The translations under genes and the position numbers were made by a program. From Chlorops oryzae (taxonomy: Eukaryota > Arthropoda > Insecta > Diptera > Chloropidae): a stretch of 64,000 bases of DNA. The stretch covers positions 69,015,957-69,079,956 of the forward strand of contig CM035808.1 of NCBI GenBank assembly GCA_020466095.1, written 5' to 3'. Position 1 is the first letter of the stretch. Each line of letters starts with the position of its first letter. The notes below the pieces were generated by a model. The model saw nothing but the letters and a program-made list of their open reading frames with translations. It had not been told where the DNA came from and did not search any database. Below, one piece after another: positions 1-11,555 of the stretch.

Positions 1-1560
1 ATCGCTTACGTCTCCTAAGTTTTCAGGGAAAAAATCCAAGTGCGAATCGAGAAAGTGGATCTTCAACGACATGTGTACTTCGGCTTTCTTATAATTCTTT
101 AGTAGGTTATTTACTATTTGCTTGTAATCTGGACTTTTGTGGTTGCCCAAAAAATTGTGTATAACAAGTTTGAATGAGCTCCACGCTGCTGCTTCGACTG
201 GGGACAAAAGGCTTGAGAACTCGTCGTCTTGCAAAAGTTTACGTATTTCTGGACCATTTAGAACTCCTTCCTTGAGTTTTGCGTGTGAAAGGTAGGAAAA
301 GATCGCCTTTAAGCGGGCAAAAGCTTCCTGTGTTCCATCTTTTGCCAATTTTTTTTATAAAGTTCTTAGCAAGTCCTAATTTTATATGCAGTGGCGGTAA
401 TATAATATTATTTTTATCAACGAGAGCAGTGCGTTGAATATTGTCTGCACCAACTATAATGTTGGTTCGCAAAGGCCAATCTTTTTTAATATAGTGTAAG
501 TGGTCAGCGCGACGATCCCACTTGCACAAAAAACAACAATATTTTGTATATCTCCCTTGAAGCCCGCACAGAATTGCCACTACCTTGAGATCAGCGCATA
601 TTTTCCATCTATGCTTGTCATATTCAATATGATCCAAAAGCGTTTTCATTGTTTCGTAGGTTTCTTTAGAATGCGATGCATATGCGACAGGAAGAGACGG
701 TTTTTGGTTGCCATTGTGTAGGAGGACAGCTTTTAAGCTCTCTTTGTTGCTATCGATAAATAAACGCCACTCTCCGGGATTGTAGACTTCATTGAGCTCT
801 TCGAATAGGCCTAAAATATTGCTGCAGAAACAGATATCGTCTACTTTTGCGTAAAATTTTCCGTATTGCAAGTGCCGATTTCTGTAAATGCTTGTTTTGA
901 CATCAGGAGCCACAAATCCGCGTTCTTTCATTCTAGATGCAAAAAGTTCAGCTTTACCCTTTGAAAAACCAAAATCACGAATCCAGTCATTTAATTCGGC
1001 CTGTGAGAGTATTCGTTGCGTTAAACTTGTTTCAAACTGACTTCCACTAGACCCCAGCATTTCCTCTGATGATCCTTCTATTTTGGGTGCTGAGCCAGGG
1101 CATTCTGGATAAGGCACATCACTTGAATGAGGTAGAGGAAATTTTACCGAATCAACTTTCGCGTATTCCCATTTTAAATGTTTCCCAAATCCACTTCTTG
1201 CACTAAGGCAAAAATAGCAGTCCACCGAGTGACAAAAGGGCTCACTCCATTCCATTGCCGTGTCAAAATCCATGTAACAGCTAGAATGCAAATAGTTAGT
1301 TTTTTTTATAGCGTATTAAATTTTAATTCTTACCGTTCTCCAGAAGCCCATTTTGATAACTTTCTATGACATAGGTCACATATTCTTTTAGGCGTCCACG
1401 GCTCATTGAGAGTTGGCAAAACACCGAAGTAATGGAAATAGTGCTTTTGCAGTGCTTCAGTAAACGCTAATCCTTTATTTTTTAACATATATAATCCACA
1501 AATATTGCAAAAATCGTCCGGATTGTTTTTGCACATGAATACACGAGTTCTTTTACTCAT
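1..1560 (-). CDS. Repeat-family protein of arthropods, two exons, runs off left edge
   Basis: Exon 1 (1560-1334) starts MSKRTR and carries a C-x2-C motif (FCNIC) and a CDLCHRK segment. A 53-bp intron with GTAAG donor and TTCTAG acceptor joins SGER to CYMDFD in frame. Exon 2 (from 1280) reads DTAMEW, CHSVDCYFC, NPGEWRLFIDS, VLLHNGN and YTKYCCFLCKWD, then LGDVSD at the left edge (about 450 residues in window). An A8 run at 349-356 holds one extra base. With it removed the frame continues through NGPEIRK and FFPENLGD to base 1. From memory, proteins with the NPGEWRLFIDS/CFLCKWD signature are multi-copy in arthropod and Hydra genomes, which suggests a mobile element, but I know no assigned function. 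Cysteine pairs hint at zinc binding. The start is the first ATG of the open frame upstream of the intron. Confidence 0.6.
1281..1333 (-). other. 53-bp spliceosomal intron
   Basis: The minus strand shows CG|GTAAGAATT at the donor and GCATTCTAG|CTG at the acceptor. Joining the flanks keeps the reading frame. The length is typical of short fly introns. Confidence 0.65.
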
Positions 1561-1611
1561 TTTTTTATATTTTAAAATTTGTTTTATTTTCAATTGATGT
1601 ACGTTGTTCAA

Positions 1612-2522
1612 AATTTAGTTCAAGACTACTAATCTAAACGCATAAGTGTTACCCTTTTATATATTGCCATAAATTTTCTATACTGTATGTAAGTATGTAT
1701 GTAAAGTATGCAAAACCTCAGGTATTTTATACTACGCTCAATTCATTAGGCAAAATTGAAAGTAAAGAAACACGTTTAGTATAAAAACTGACGTTAACGC
1801 ACAAAACGTATTCATGATACCTTATATTTTTTTCCACTAAGGGAAAGCACTGCACCCTTTTTTATCTGGTACAGGTCATTGAGACCGGCAGGTAAACAAA
1901 TCCACCACAATATTCTAAAAGGCAGGGCAAAACGACATTCATTTTTAATCAATAAAGAAGCAGCATTTATGCATTTATATATGTGAAAATTTACTCAATT
2001 GCACCTTCATAAAATAATTTCGGCTCATATGAACAAGTTTTGTGAACAAAGCAAAAATTGTGAAATATCGATTTTTTAGTGTTTTGGCAAAAAAATCATA
2101 GCTCCGTAAATTTTTCACCGCTTTTAGCCAAACGGGGCTTATTTTTTAGAAGAAATACTTAGCTATACGCAAAAAATTTGAAAATGGGTTTTCCACTTCG
2201 ATTTCTATTTTTTACAAATTTTTATATGAAAAATTTACCCTGATTTTTTTGAAAAAAAACACAATTTTCTTGTATAATTGCACCTCTAGCACTAAAACTA
2301 CTCATGCAAATCAAAAACTTTGTTTCTAAAAGTTGTAGGGAGCTTAATTATCTATATTTGGAAAATATATTTATTAAAATCGGTAGATCGGGGCCCGAGA
2401 TATGCTTGAAATAGCAAGTGCACCTACGAAATGCACTGAAAAAAATTTCAAAAAATTTTTTCTCAAAAACTCTTCCATAAAAAAATTAAAAAAATTTTTT
2501 TTCTTGCTTAGGAGGCCGAGAT
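1612..2522. other. AT-rich stretch with no gene seen
   Basis: Contains a short TATG-rich run near 1680-1710 and many poly-A/T tracts. No coding similarity or terminal repeats were recognised. It may hold the 3' LTR or 3' flank of the env-bearing element just above it, but nothing in the sequence proves that. Confidence 0.4.
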
Positions 2523-3251
2523 CTACAGGAAAATTGCACAAATATTCAGTTGCTTTTTATAAATTCCAAATTTGTTAAGCAGTGTAAGTGAACCCCTTTC
2601 GTACGAAAGCGCCACTACCCTGATAAATTTGATTTTGTAGAAGTCGACATTAAATTTTTTAACCTCCTCCGTTATTATTATATTAGGATGCACACTCCCA
2701 TATTTCGCTGAAGAAATACTATCCTGTTGTATGTTTATCTTTTCCTCTATGCTTTTTAACTTTATCATATGATCGTGGTATCGTAAATGTTTGGCGACTT
2801 CGTCAGTTTCCAGTTTGATGGTGGTGAAAACTGCGTTAAAGGTAGATATATCTTGTTCTGAGGATCTTTTAATCCTTGAAATCGTATGGTTAGAATAATT
2901 GTTAATGGAAATCTGCTCATTAAACCCATGGATGGCATTATGATTGTTTTTATTTGCCCAATGCAAATTTTCCAAAATTTGTTTTCGGCCATCATCATCC
3001 GTTACGCCAAATAGCCAAATAAATGCTTTACCAATGGCATTGATAAATCCGCGCCGTTGTATTTTCTTATTTAGCAGCGTGATCGAATACAATTTTGATT
3101 GAATACTTCTGATCTTGGCCAAGAGTATATCTCTGTTGTGTATCTCTACTATGTTAATATACTCCTGTATTGTCGCAATTACATTTGCGATATCCTGCGG
3201 ATGTATGATGTGCAAAACAATGTTAAACTCTTTGATTTCTGTGTCCCACAA
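2523..3251 (-). pseudogene. Errantivirus-type Env (F-like fusion protein) remnant
   Basis: About 240 residues read openly on the minus strand but lack a proper ATG, and a TGA stop lies just upstream, so this is a broken internal part of a gene. A hydrophobic glycine-containing stretch after paired arginines, and a later RIKRS basic site, are the layout expected of insect endogenous retrovirus envelope proteins related to baculovirus F proteins. A normal envelope of this group is roughly twice as long. Signal peptide and transmembrane anchor are not recognisable. Orientation agrees with the LTR and primer-binding site at 4013-4828, so it could be the 3' part of that internally deleted element. 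It is an inactive relic. Confidence 0.6.
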
Positions 3252-4012
3252 ATAAATTTGAACATATCACAATGGTTCGTTAATTGGGGTTAACTGTACT
3301 TTTAAATCACCGTCCACATCACGAAAAACACGTCATTTATTTCATAGAAAACTTTATATATTAACGGTCGCTAGACAAGAAAAATAAAAAAATTATTTTG
3401 CAAAGAGAAATGAAAAAATGTCCCCTGCAACATTTTATAAATTAAAAGAGGATGGTTTCTCTTGAAAAAGAAATTAGTTGTTTCTTTGGGAAAATTTTTT
3501 TTTTTTATTTTATTTACATAGTTTTGTTAATGTTCCCTTTCACAATTTGCAGCTTGTCTTGCCTATTAGACTTATTCAAGCTATATATATTCTCTACTCA
3601 ATGTAAGTCTTAAAATTTTTCGTTTACCCTGGCTCATATTTTTGCTTTCATTCTATGATCTTTTGTTATAACTGATCGATATACGCCTTATTTTCCGCTG
3701 CCGATTTTTTTGGCTCGTTTGCTGTTATAGCTGTTTTCAGTACTTCTATGAGGTGATTTAAAAATTTTCTTATCAGGTTCGTGTCCTCCGCATATGCGTC
3801 CCGTGGCAAGAAAGGTTTCCCCTCGTCTATAATATTGCTGTTTTTGTCCGCGAAGCGGAGAAGAGGCCACAGTCATCTAGATTATTTTGTTGGCTACACT
3901 TCTGGTATGCTAGTGGCATGGTGTATTCGTCGTATACCAGTTAATCCTCTAGAAACCTGTGTGCTGCTTCCCATTGAACTACTCCCCTTAACTTTAGTGC
4001 AATTGTTGTGTC
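3252..4012 (-). other. Leader/unassigned region of gypsy element A
   Basis: Lies between the env remnant and the primer-binding site. It is AT-rich with a long T run near 3497. A 62-codon minus-strand frame (3876-3688) has no recognised homolog. By position it should be the 5' leader and the start of gag of element A, with gag and pol deleted. Confidence 0.35.
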
Positions 4013-4030
4013 ATCCTATCGGCTGCGCCA
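4013..4030 (-). other. Primer-binding site, tRNA-Ser type
   Basis: On the minus strand the 18 bases begin TGGCGCAGCCGATAGGAT. The first part matches the 3' end complement of insect tRNA-Ser used by 17.6/297-type gypsy elements. It immediately follows the LTR end (CAACATTTTA). Confidence 0.6.
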
Positions 4031-4828
4031 TAAAATGTTGCGTGCTGGGGATGGACGTCTAAATGAAGACCACAAATAAGAACGCCATTGAATTCAGTTA
4101 CAATTATTGTTTTTTGAAGTCCTTTTTTCTTCTCCTATATGAGAATCCTATTGTGTCTTACTTAACTGCCCTAATCCCTTGCTAGCACTGAGATCCACAC
4201 TTTGTCCTCCTGGCTCGTTAACAGGTGCGCCAAAGTTTAGATCCGATTAGACTTTCGATTCCAAACTGCAAGTCCTCTTCCATTGATCGATGCTTCGTTA
4301 AATAGATCAATATTGCTGATCTAGCAATATTGAATATTGATTCATTTCATCAGTATGACTTCGAAATTCCCCTGCTGGTGTGCCTACGTTGCACTTGTTG
4401 TTGTTGCACTTGGATCTTGTTGTTCTGTTGACCGGCTTGTTACTTCTTGCATACGTTGCGTTGATTGCATAAGCACCTCTTGCTGTTGTTGTTGATTGGC
4501 TGCATTTGCGAGCTTCCGTTCGTCGCAAAAGCGCTTGACTGAAAAAGCGTGTGATTGTTGCTTTGCCGTTCTACCTCGAATCTCTGGTCATACGCTGTTG
4601 TTGTTGTTGCTAAAAGAGTGTCGATTTTCATTCTTGGGGTTGTGTTGTCGAACTCCTCTGCTGCGTTCTTATTGTTTTAATATGTTTTGGCACTTTTTCC
4701 GCTTAGAGCTGGAAGCGTGACGTTAGAGTGTGACGTGCCGCTGTGCGACTCACAACACAATTCAAGTGGCGCTATGCGGCTAAAGCGAGTCAAAAATTTG
4801 TTTGCTGCCCAGGTTATTACCGCCAACT
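4031..4828 (-). repeat. LTR of gypsy element A (possible extent)
   Basis: The 3' end is fixed by the adjoining primer-binding site. The segment at 4140-4310 is similar to 13250-13440, including the shared stretches GATCCACAC, GTGCGCCAAAG and GATTCCAAA, which places both in the LTR of one family. A (CAA)n-rich stretch lies at 4395-4610. The outer end is inferred from AGTTGGCGG, where a different sequence begins at 4829. The boundary is uncertain. Confidence 0.45.
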
Positions 4829-5360
4829 AGAGACGGCGCTGGCCGAGCTGTTTTTTGTGGTCCATCGTGGCTCTGCGTGATCAAGTGGGCTCGTTCCTGA
4901 AAATCAAAATTCGTGCGTGCACGTGCGTGCCTGGGTTTGTCCAAAAGCACGAATGATGCACGATCAATTTTTTTTTACCAGAGCAAAAATCTTTCAACTT
5001 GCATATATCGGCAAGTCCAAAATTATCGCCCAAAATCTGAAAAACTTTAAGATAGTCGACGATTCTATTGCATATTCTTAGACTTTTTTCAAAATCGCTT
5101 TTAACACCAAGGGAAATTTTGATGAAGAAGCATTTTTACCACTGGGTCGAAAAAAAGTTTCAGTTCAAGACTTGTATCGAAAAAAAAACTATTACACTAC
5201 AGAAGAGATAATAAAAAGGCACAAATTTCCACGTCCCTATCGGAATGTAGGCATTCAGACTGAAAAAAATATGTTATACAATGAGTTAAAAATCAATTAA
5301 TTGAGATTACATTCATGAACTTGAATAAAAAATATTAAATCTACATGTTTTCGATCTCTC

Positions 5361-5430
5361 CGTGGCGTAGCGCATAGCGATTGCGCTTGGCAATCCGAAG
5401 GCTGGAGTTCGAAACCTGTTTCAGGCAGAA
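5361..5430 (+). repeat. tRNA-like segment (SINE-head or pseudo-tRNA)
   Basis: It has an A-box-like TGGCGTAGCGCATAGCG and a B-box-like GAGTTCGAAACC. Between them a 5-bp stem GATTG/CAATC closes a 7-base loop CGCTTGG. The T-arm does not pair properly, so this is not a functional tRNA gene. Confidence 0.4.
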
Positions 5431-5689
5431 ATAAGATGTGGAAAAATTGGGAATTGAAAGAAGCAGGTAAATTTTATATATTAAGGAACATTTTGATTAT
5501 CTCATGGGGGAGAAAAGAAGCTGCCACCCATACAGTAAAGTTTCCATCCTTTCTTCAAAAACGATATACGAAAGTTTTTTGAAAAAGTCCTTTAAGTTCC
5601 ACTAGAAGTTTTCTTTTTTGATTATTTAAAAAAAATAAATTTATATTAGTATCTTATTTTTTTTCCAAAAAAAAAAATATAAAAAACTC

Positions 5690-5745
5690 TTGCCTGAACG
5701 GGTTTTGAACTCACCGACATCGGAATGTTAGACAATCTCTCTTAT
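5690..5745 (-). repeat. Second tRNA-like segment, inverted relative to the first
   Basis: The minus strand reads CATTCCGATGTCGG, then GAGTTCAAAACCCG and TTCAGGCA. It parallels AATCCGAAGGCTGG, GAGTTCGAAACCTG, TTTCAGGCA of the segment at 5361-5430. The two face each other across about 260 bases. Confidence 0.4.
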
Positions 5746-6325
5746 TTTTGTTTTAAGAATTTCTTCTCAATTAACTTGAAAAAAACAACTCTGAAATCAC
5801 TCAAAGAAAAACTTAAATAATATCAATTTACAATAAAGTGATTTTAAACTAATTTAACAGATATGCAGATTCAGACAATTGACTTTGCCGTAGGACATTG
5901 CCATGCTAAAAAGGGCAGTTTTCTCCATGGGGAAAAGTCAGAGTTTAAACTTATGGCCACTTTTAATCAATCAGTTGTTTCGTTAATTTAAAATTGGTTA
6001 AAATTCCTAAAGGGTTATTCGATATATTTTTATACCTGCAAAGGCATTTAGGAAAACGATTACGGTAAAGTCGAAAAAAAAAGGAAAACAACAAAAAAAG
6101 GAGCGCTTTTAGAAAAGAGGGGTTATATTAAGGTGGACTAATAAAAACATGCAAAAGACCACACAAAAATTGTTTCTGTTTTAGTTCGTGCTTTTTTCGT
6201 GCGTGCCATGCTTTTTGAATTTTCACGCGTGCGTGAGCGTGCGTGTTTGCAGCTGCCTTACGAAAGAGGCCGTGTCGAGCCGTGCCTGAAAAATTAATCA
6301 CGCGCCCACCTCTAGTATATATTAA

Positions 6326-6493
6326 TTTACATTTATGGTTACTGGCAGTGGTCCTACCATGTCCAAAATTTTTTTTATCAAATTCTACGTGTGCCGTGTC
6401 TGTGATTATCATAGGCATCCTGTCTATTTTCCAACATTTATTTTGCTGGCATATTCTGAAGTTTTTGACGTAATCTCTTTTCTCTCTTTGCAT
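6326..6493 (-). pseudogene. Gypsy B integrase, N-terminal fragment
   Basis: It reads RDYVKNF, CQQNKC and MPMIITDT, the segment joining the HHCC finger to the catalytic core in gypsy integrases. Then, in a shifted frame, ILDMVGPLPV contains the first aspartate of the DDE triad. An in-frame stop follows, and the sequence breaks off at 6325 into the unclassified insertion. The rest of the core is missing. Confidence 0.6.
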
Positions 6494-6675
6494 GCTATTC
6501 CACTTATATTATCGTCGAATGCGAAAATATATCCTTAAAGCTATTTATATCCCCCTAGGGGTCCACCATGGAACTTTTCCAGAACCTTTTTGATCTCCGT
6601 TTAATCTGTTTAAAATATAGCCATGCCCTCCGTCCCTGGTTGGTTAACGTTGTCTTCAGTCTCGATGATCTTAGT

Positions 6676-7400
6676 CTAGGATTGATTTTTTTTACGTGAT
6701 TCACTTTGTGCTCTTGTAACTACTGATACGCAATTTTCGGGGTATGGCGGTCGGCTAAAGGCATCCGCCTTAAAATTGCTTTTTCCAGATTTGTGGCAAA
6801 TTGTGAAATCATACTCGAAAAGCTTATGTATGAATCGTGCCAATGTGGACGTCTGGTCTTTTAAATTGGCCACGCCTTTTAAAGGTTTGTGATCGGTGAA
6901 AATCGTGAATGGTCGTCCGAAAAGGTAGCATCTAAGATTTTTTGTTGCCCAGACTATTGCGAGGAAATCTTTTTAGATAGTTAAAAAACGCTGTTCGGTG
7001 TTACTCAAAGCTCGACTGGTTAATGCGATGGGAGGATCTTCTCCCGGTTCACCTTGCGATAGGACCGATCCTAGCGCCTAATAACTTTCATTTGTTGTTC
7101 ATATAAATGGCTTTAAAAAATCCGCATATCTTAAGAGTGGTGGGCTTGTGATTGATATTTTTAAGCCTGTAACTGTTTTTTGGCATTCCTCTGTCCACTT
7201 AAACTCAATCCTTTTTCGGTAATGCTGTAAGTGGTAATAATAATTCCGCTGCATTGGGAATGAATCTTCTGTAACAACTCGCTTACCCCAAAAATGATTG
7301 TAGTTCTTTTATATTTTTTGGGTTTGGAAAATTCTTTACGCATCAAGCTTTCTTGGGATCCAAAAGTACGCCCTTTTCCTAGCAATTATGGCCCAAATAA
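6676..7400 (-). pseudogene. Gypsy B RNase H/connection region
   Basis: The minus strand reads FEYDFTICHKSGKSN then ADAFSRPPY (6873-6676), matching the conserved end of RNase H before the integrase linker. Higher coordinates up to about 7400 hold frameshifted RNase H and RT-connection sequence. Confidence 0.6.
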
Positions 7401-7489
7401 AGTACTTTGCGCAAAAACTAACATTTAACTGTGTTTGTTTTGAAATAGTTTTCTCTTAGTGTTTGCAACATTTTTCTCAAGCGCGATTA

Positions 7490-8030
7490 ATGCTCCGTCA
7501 AATTTCTTCCATGGATTACAATATCATCTAGATAAACGAAACAGTCGATTCCTTGAAATCTAGTGAGGACGCTGTTTATAATTCGTTGAAATGTTTCGGG
7601 GGCTCCGGTGAGCCCGAACGGCATTCTTACGAACTATACGCGGCCACTTCCTGTGCTTAAAGCTTTTTTTTCTTTGTCAAATTCGTTTAATAGTACCTGG
7701 TGGTAACCACTCGCATAGTCTATAGTTGTGAAGTATCTGCTGCAACCTACCTGGTCCAGGATTGCATCGATTCTTGGTATCGGAAACACTTGTTTTATGG
7801 TTTATTCATTCAGCTGTTGGAAATCCAAACTAATCTGCACTTTTTTATACCACCCGCACCTATTCTTTTTGGCACCAAAATGATTGGGGCATTCCATGGG
7901 GATTTGCTCGGTTCTATGATTCCCAGCTCCAGAATTTCCTTAACATGTTTGTTTACCTCCGTTTTTGAGCTTCCGGTATGCGGTATTGTCTGATTTGTAA
8001 AGGTGATTTTCCCATCTCTGTTGGTATTGC
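7490..8030 (-). pseudogene. Gypsy B reverse transcriptase
   Basis: Successive minus-strand pieces read [36 protein letters not shown] and [10 protein letters not shown]. The catalytic YLDD box survives, but stops and frame changes separate the segments (for example after LTEH). It would copy element RNA to DNA if intact. Here it is dead. Confidence 0.7.
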
Positions 8031-8394
8031 GTATTGGGGGACATTTGTGTGGCCTTATGCTTCACCTTTAAGATGAAATACAACTTGGTAGTCCTTGAAT
8101 ATTGCAAAAAGGGACTGCCTCGCTTCCTCTTTAATATTTTTTATCTATTTGAAGTGAATTTAGAATAAGGTTCAACCTCTCTTCGATTTTTTGATCTGTC
8201 CACGCGTTAATTGTTGAATATTCCTTTGGTTGGTAGTCATTGATGAGTGGAAGTCCCAAATTTTTCCCTTTTTCTAAAATCGCTTATTTCTCTGAAGCGT
8301 TTGGAATAAATATCGATCCGATTACCTTTTTTGGTTTTGTGAAGGTTTCTCCTGTATATACATTTTAATGTAAGCGGTAAACTAGATATTTTAT

Positions 8395-8530
8395 TGTCTT
8401 TTATTTAAAAGGTCAATCGTCCTGTTGCAGAGCATGTCTCGCCCAATGAGTCCATCTGCTGGCAGTGTGCTGTTGGATGGCACAACGTGTAATTTGAATC
8501 AAATGCTCTTTTAAAAAGGGTTTTTCCGTC
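8395..8530 (-). pseudogene. Gypsy B protease end
   Basis: The frame STLPADGLIGRDML with CNRTIDLL matches the end of the gypsy aspartic protease domain, where GLIGRD is conserved. The catalytic D-S/T-G part upstream is not readable. Confidence 0.5.
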
Positions 8531-9507
8531 GTCAATGACTACTGTGTTTTACCTTATACTTCTCGTTTTAATAGACTCGTTTTAACTGCTGAATTAACCA
8601 CCAAGGTGAACTTCCCACCGATAGCCTGTGTACAGGGTATTTTGATGTATGCATCTCCTTAAGGTGCTTTCTCAGAAACGTGCATTTATAGTTTGCCAAA
8701 CTTCTGTGCGGTCATCGTTATTCCTTTTGTTTGGATCTTGCGCCGGTTTCGATATATAATGTTCATTAACCATTAGATGATTGATAAAAACCATTCCCAA
8801 CTATATTTTCGATCCAAAATCGTTTAATTCGTTCCTTTTGGTTGTCTTGCTACGGTGTCAGTGCGCGTTGTGTTTTCTGTTTTCCATATTGAGTACCATA
8901 TATAGTATAGTTTCCATATTGTGAACCTTTAAAGCATCAGTAAAAGAAGACTGATTTTTCCCATTTCTTGTTTTAAGATTAAGTTCAAAATTTTTTTTCA
9001 AATTGCTATAGACTTTTATTTCCATTAATTTTCTTAGTTCGAATTCCATGTTCTCTTGGAATGATATCATCTTTCCATATGCTCTTTGTTTTTCTAGCTC
9101 TTTCCTTTTCTTTTTCTTAATGAGTATTTGTTTTTGTTTTTCATCTTTGTTGTTCTTGAACTCTACCCTAGTTCCTAATATCTGATAATTTTTCTAGCTT
9201 CTTACATTTTCTGGGGCAGAGGATGGCCTTTTTACGCTGTTAATTTGGGCATTACAGTCTGTTGGCCAAGACTGGGCCGTGTGGAGTTTCTCGAGCTTTG
9301 TTGCTGTTGCGTACAATATCGAGAAATGTGTCGCATTCCTTGACACTTGAAGCACTGTATATTATTTGCATCAGTATTGTTTGCCGTATTTTGCAAGTTT
9401 TTGTTCATTCGTTGTGGTAGCTGTTGTTCCCCTCTCAGCCGCCCATTTCCTTGGAAAAAGAAATTGTTAGTGTTGTGTCCTCTTTCTTGCCAGCGTTCGC
9501 AAAAAAG

Positions 9508-10715
9508 TTATCTTAGCTTTTTTCTACAGTCTTCAGCGCTATGTCCTATACGAGAACAATATATACATCCAGTGATGGTCTTGAGGGCTTTGTACTTATC
9601 TGTCTTTTTCTTTGAATATTGTTTTTGGGCCAGTCTGGTCCTTCCACGTGACCGTATATACCGCAAGACCTGCATAACGCTGTGTTTCTTTTTTAAAGAC
9701 AGACGTCCCATACATGAACGATTTCTTTACAAAGTGAGAATTCTATTTCTTGGTGCATAAGTACAACGCTTAGTGCATTCCTGTTAGATGTAAATGTTTG
9801 AGAAGCATTTGGAGCTTTTCTTCTCAACAATTCTTTCAACTTCTGCGCTGATTCGATCAAATCTTAAATGCCTGTTCTCGTCAACTTGTTTGCTTTTTTG
9901 TCATTCCGCAGTCCTGTGAGGAATCGCCTAGCCGTCAATTCTTGGTATTCTTCTAAGACAGATGCTGCTTCCAAGCCCTTCCATTTTTGTGTGATTAATG
10001 CTTCCGCCTCGCTCAGATATGTCTCCATTCGAGCTCCAGAAAGGCTCGTACGTTCTCCCTCTCTTTGAAAGGTTTTTGTTTCTTTCGTTTTTGGACTTGT
10101 TGTTGCCAAATAAAACTGCTGTCCACGATTTTGTGATGTTCTTCTTTCCGGAAGTGCAGATGTTTCGCAGATTGTTTTTAGCTATTTTTTGAGGTTGTTG
10201 ATTTCTTTCTGGAGGTAATGGATTTCTTTCTCCCTTTCCTTATATTGTTTGATTGCGTCTGATAAATTTTGACTTAATGCGGTCTCCTTGAAAGCTTCTC
10301 GCAGTAATTGATTTTGCTCCTCCGATTCTTCAATAAGAAGTGTTCCTTCAAAAAATCTTTTCCGCAGCGTCTCTAAATTAAGTGTAAGATGCTTGATATT
10401 CTCTTCCAATTCGCTGATTCGGCCTGGTGTTGCGTTGTTCAATGAGGTTACTGAATTCTTAGCCTTTTCGATTAAATAAATTGTGTCTCTGAGTTAGGTA
10501 AAATGGGACAACGCTACCTTATTTTGGATTAAAAGCGAAAAATCACGATTCGGATTTATTTCTCTGATTAAACTACACCCTTCTGCTTGTGCTATGCTTG
10601 CGTGCTCCCCCGACTCTTTTAACCTTTGTTTGAAATTTTCGAACTCTTTGACCATAAATTTAATAAGTCGACGAAAAAAATATCCATTTAACGAAGAGGA
10701 ACAAAAATTAATCAA
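9508..10715 (-). pseudogene. Gypsy B gag remnant with CCHC knuckle
   Basis: Gag probably began near MVKEFENFKQ (about 10655). A coiled-coil segment (10442-10182) is rich in Glu/Lys/Leu. The conserved gag core reads LITQKWKGL and FLTGLRNDKKANK (10109-9864). A C-x2-C-x4-H-x4-C knuckle, CIYCSRIGHSAEDC, lies at 9570-9530. Frames are broken between these parts. The 9187-9850 part is repeated almost exactly at 52989-53652. Confidence 0.65.
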
Positions 10716-11336
10716 ATATTATGTCAATTTTATTTGTATACTTACCATATTGTGTATGTTCGCTCAATTTTTACTTCGTTCAAAATTTTTAAATGCCCTT
10801 CCTCTGTTATAGCTTAGTTGTACTCTTGCACCGATATATATATATATATTACTATTATATTTTAAATTTTTTATTTTTAGTATTGAATTTGGACTAGGAT
10901 TGGTTTTCCTATACCACCCTTAGTAAGTTGGGAAACTAAGGTGTCCTTCGTTATTATCAATTCTCTAGGATCCCGTTGAATTTAAAATCACCGCTTTCCA
11001 ACCGTTTATAGGAACACAACTTACAAAGAGTTAAAATAAGAAAAGAAAAATTCGGGTTATCCTGCCTATTTCCTTTCGTTATTACTAGAGTGTCCGTAAC
11101 TATCACTTCTTAAGGATCCAATTGGATTTGAAATCACTACTTTACAACTGTTTGTAGCAATTTAATACAAAATGCGCTCAAAGGTCCCTGATTTAAACCC
11201 ACTTGTGACCGAAAAAAATTATATTTTGTTATATTGAAAATTTTGACTTGGCACGTGCAACTGGCGGGTAGTTACCAAACCAAAATTTCAATTCGGGTTT
11301 ATAAAAATCGTTGCTCTTTCCCAACATACTTTAAGT
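10716..11336 (-). other. Gypsy B 5' leader with an imperfect internal duplication
   Basis: Non-coding stretch between gag and primer-binding site. Segments 10938-11020 and 11090-11165 align loosely (both have GTGTCC, then GGATCC, GAATTTAAAATCAC or GATTTGAAATCAC, then AACCGTTT or AACTGTTT), about 150 bases apart. A (TA)n run lies at 10835-10850. Confidence 0.4.
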
Positions 11337-11429
11337 TGACAACCGGCTGCGCCAATAATGGTGTAGCGTCGAGATGAGCATCTAAGCCGAGTAGGAATGA
11401 AAAACCTTTTTTATTTAATGTTGTTTATA

Positions 11430-11555
11430 TGCCTGCCACACGTAGATCGAAGTTGAGCCAATTCAGACCAAATTAAAATTGCCTCAATTTCAAATGTCAA
11501 ATTTGCTCTGAAATTTTTTTGAAATTGAGCAATTTCGATCTACGTGTGGCAGACA
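11430..11555. mobile_element. 126-bp MITE with 25-bp terminal inverted repeats
   Basis: Starts TGCCTGCCACACGTAG and ends with the near-exact reverse complement (CTACGTGTGGCAGACA). Two mismatches occur in the first 25 bases. No clear target duplication is seen, so the superfamily is unknown. Confidence 0.65.

Larger units (their letters stand above)
4829..6325. mobile_element. Unclassified insertion between gypsy LTR A and integrase B
   Basis: The right end reads inward from 6325 as TAGAGGTGGGCGCG, and the left end begins AGAGACGGCGCTGG. Both are rich in CGTGCGTG motifs nearby (4910-4935 and 6205-6245). The ends look hAT-like (TAGAGGTGGG), but no 8-bp target duplication is visible, so the two ends may belong to different copies. 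The interior is non-coding and AT-rich and contains two tRNA-like segments in inverted orientation. It interrupts the gypsy integrase shortly after its first catalytic-region motif. Confidence 0.35.

Noticed and set aside
4395..4630. Glutamine-rich protein coded by CAA/TTG repeats
   Set aside because: Simple repeat in a gypsy LTR, with stops in each frame soon after.
5361..5430. A real tRNA gene (anticodon loop could suggest tRNA-Lys CTT)
   Set aside because: The T-arm does not pair, the acceptor stem is not evident, and a related inverted segment lies nearby, so a repeat head is more likely.
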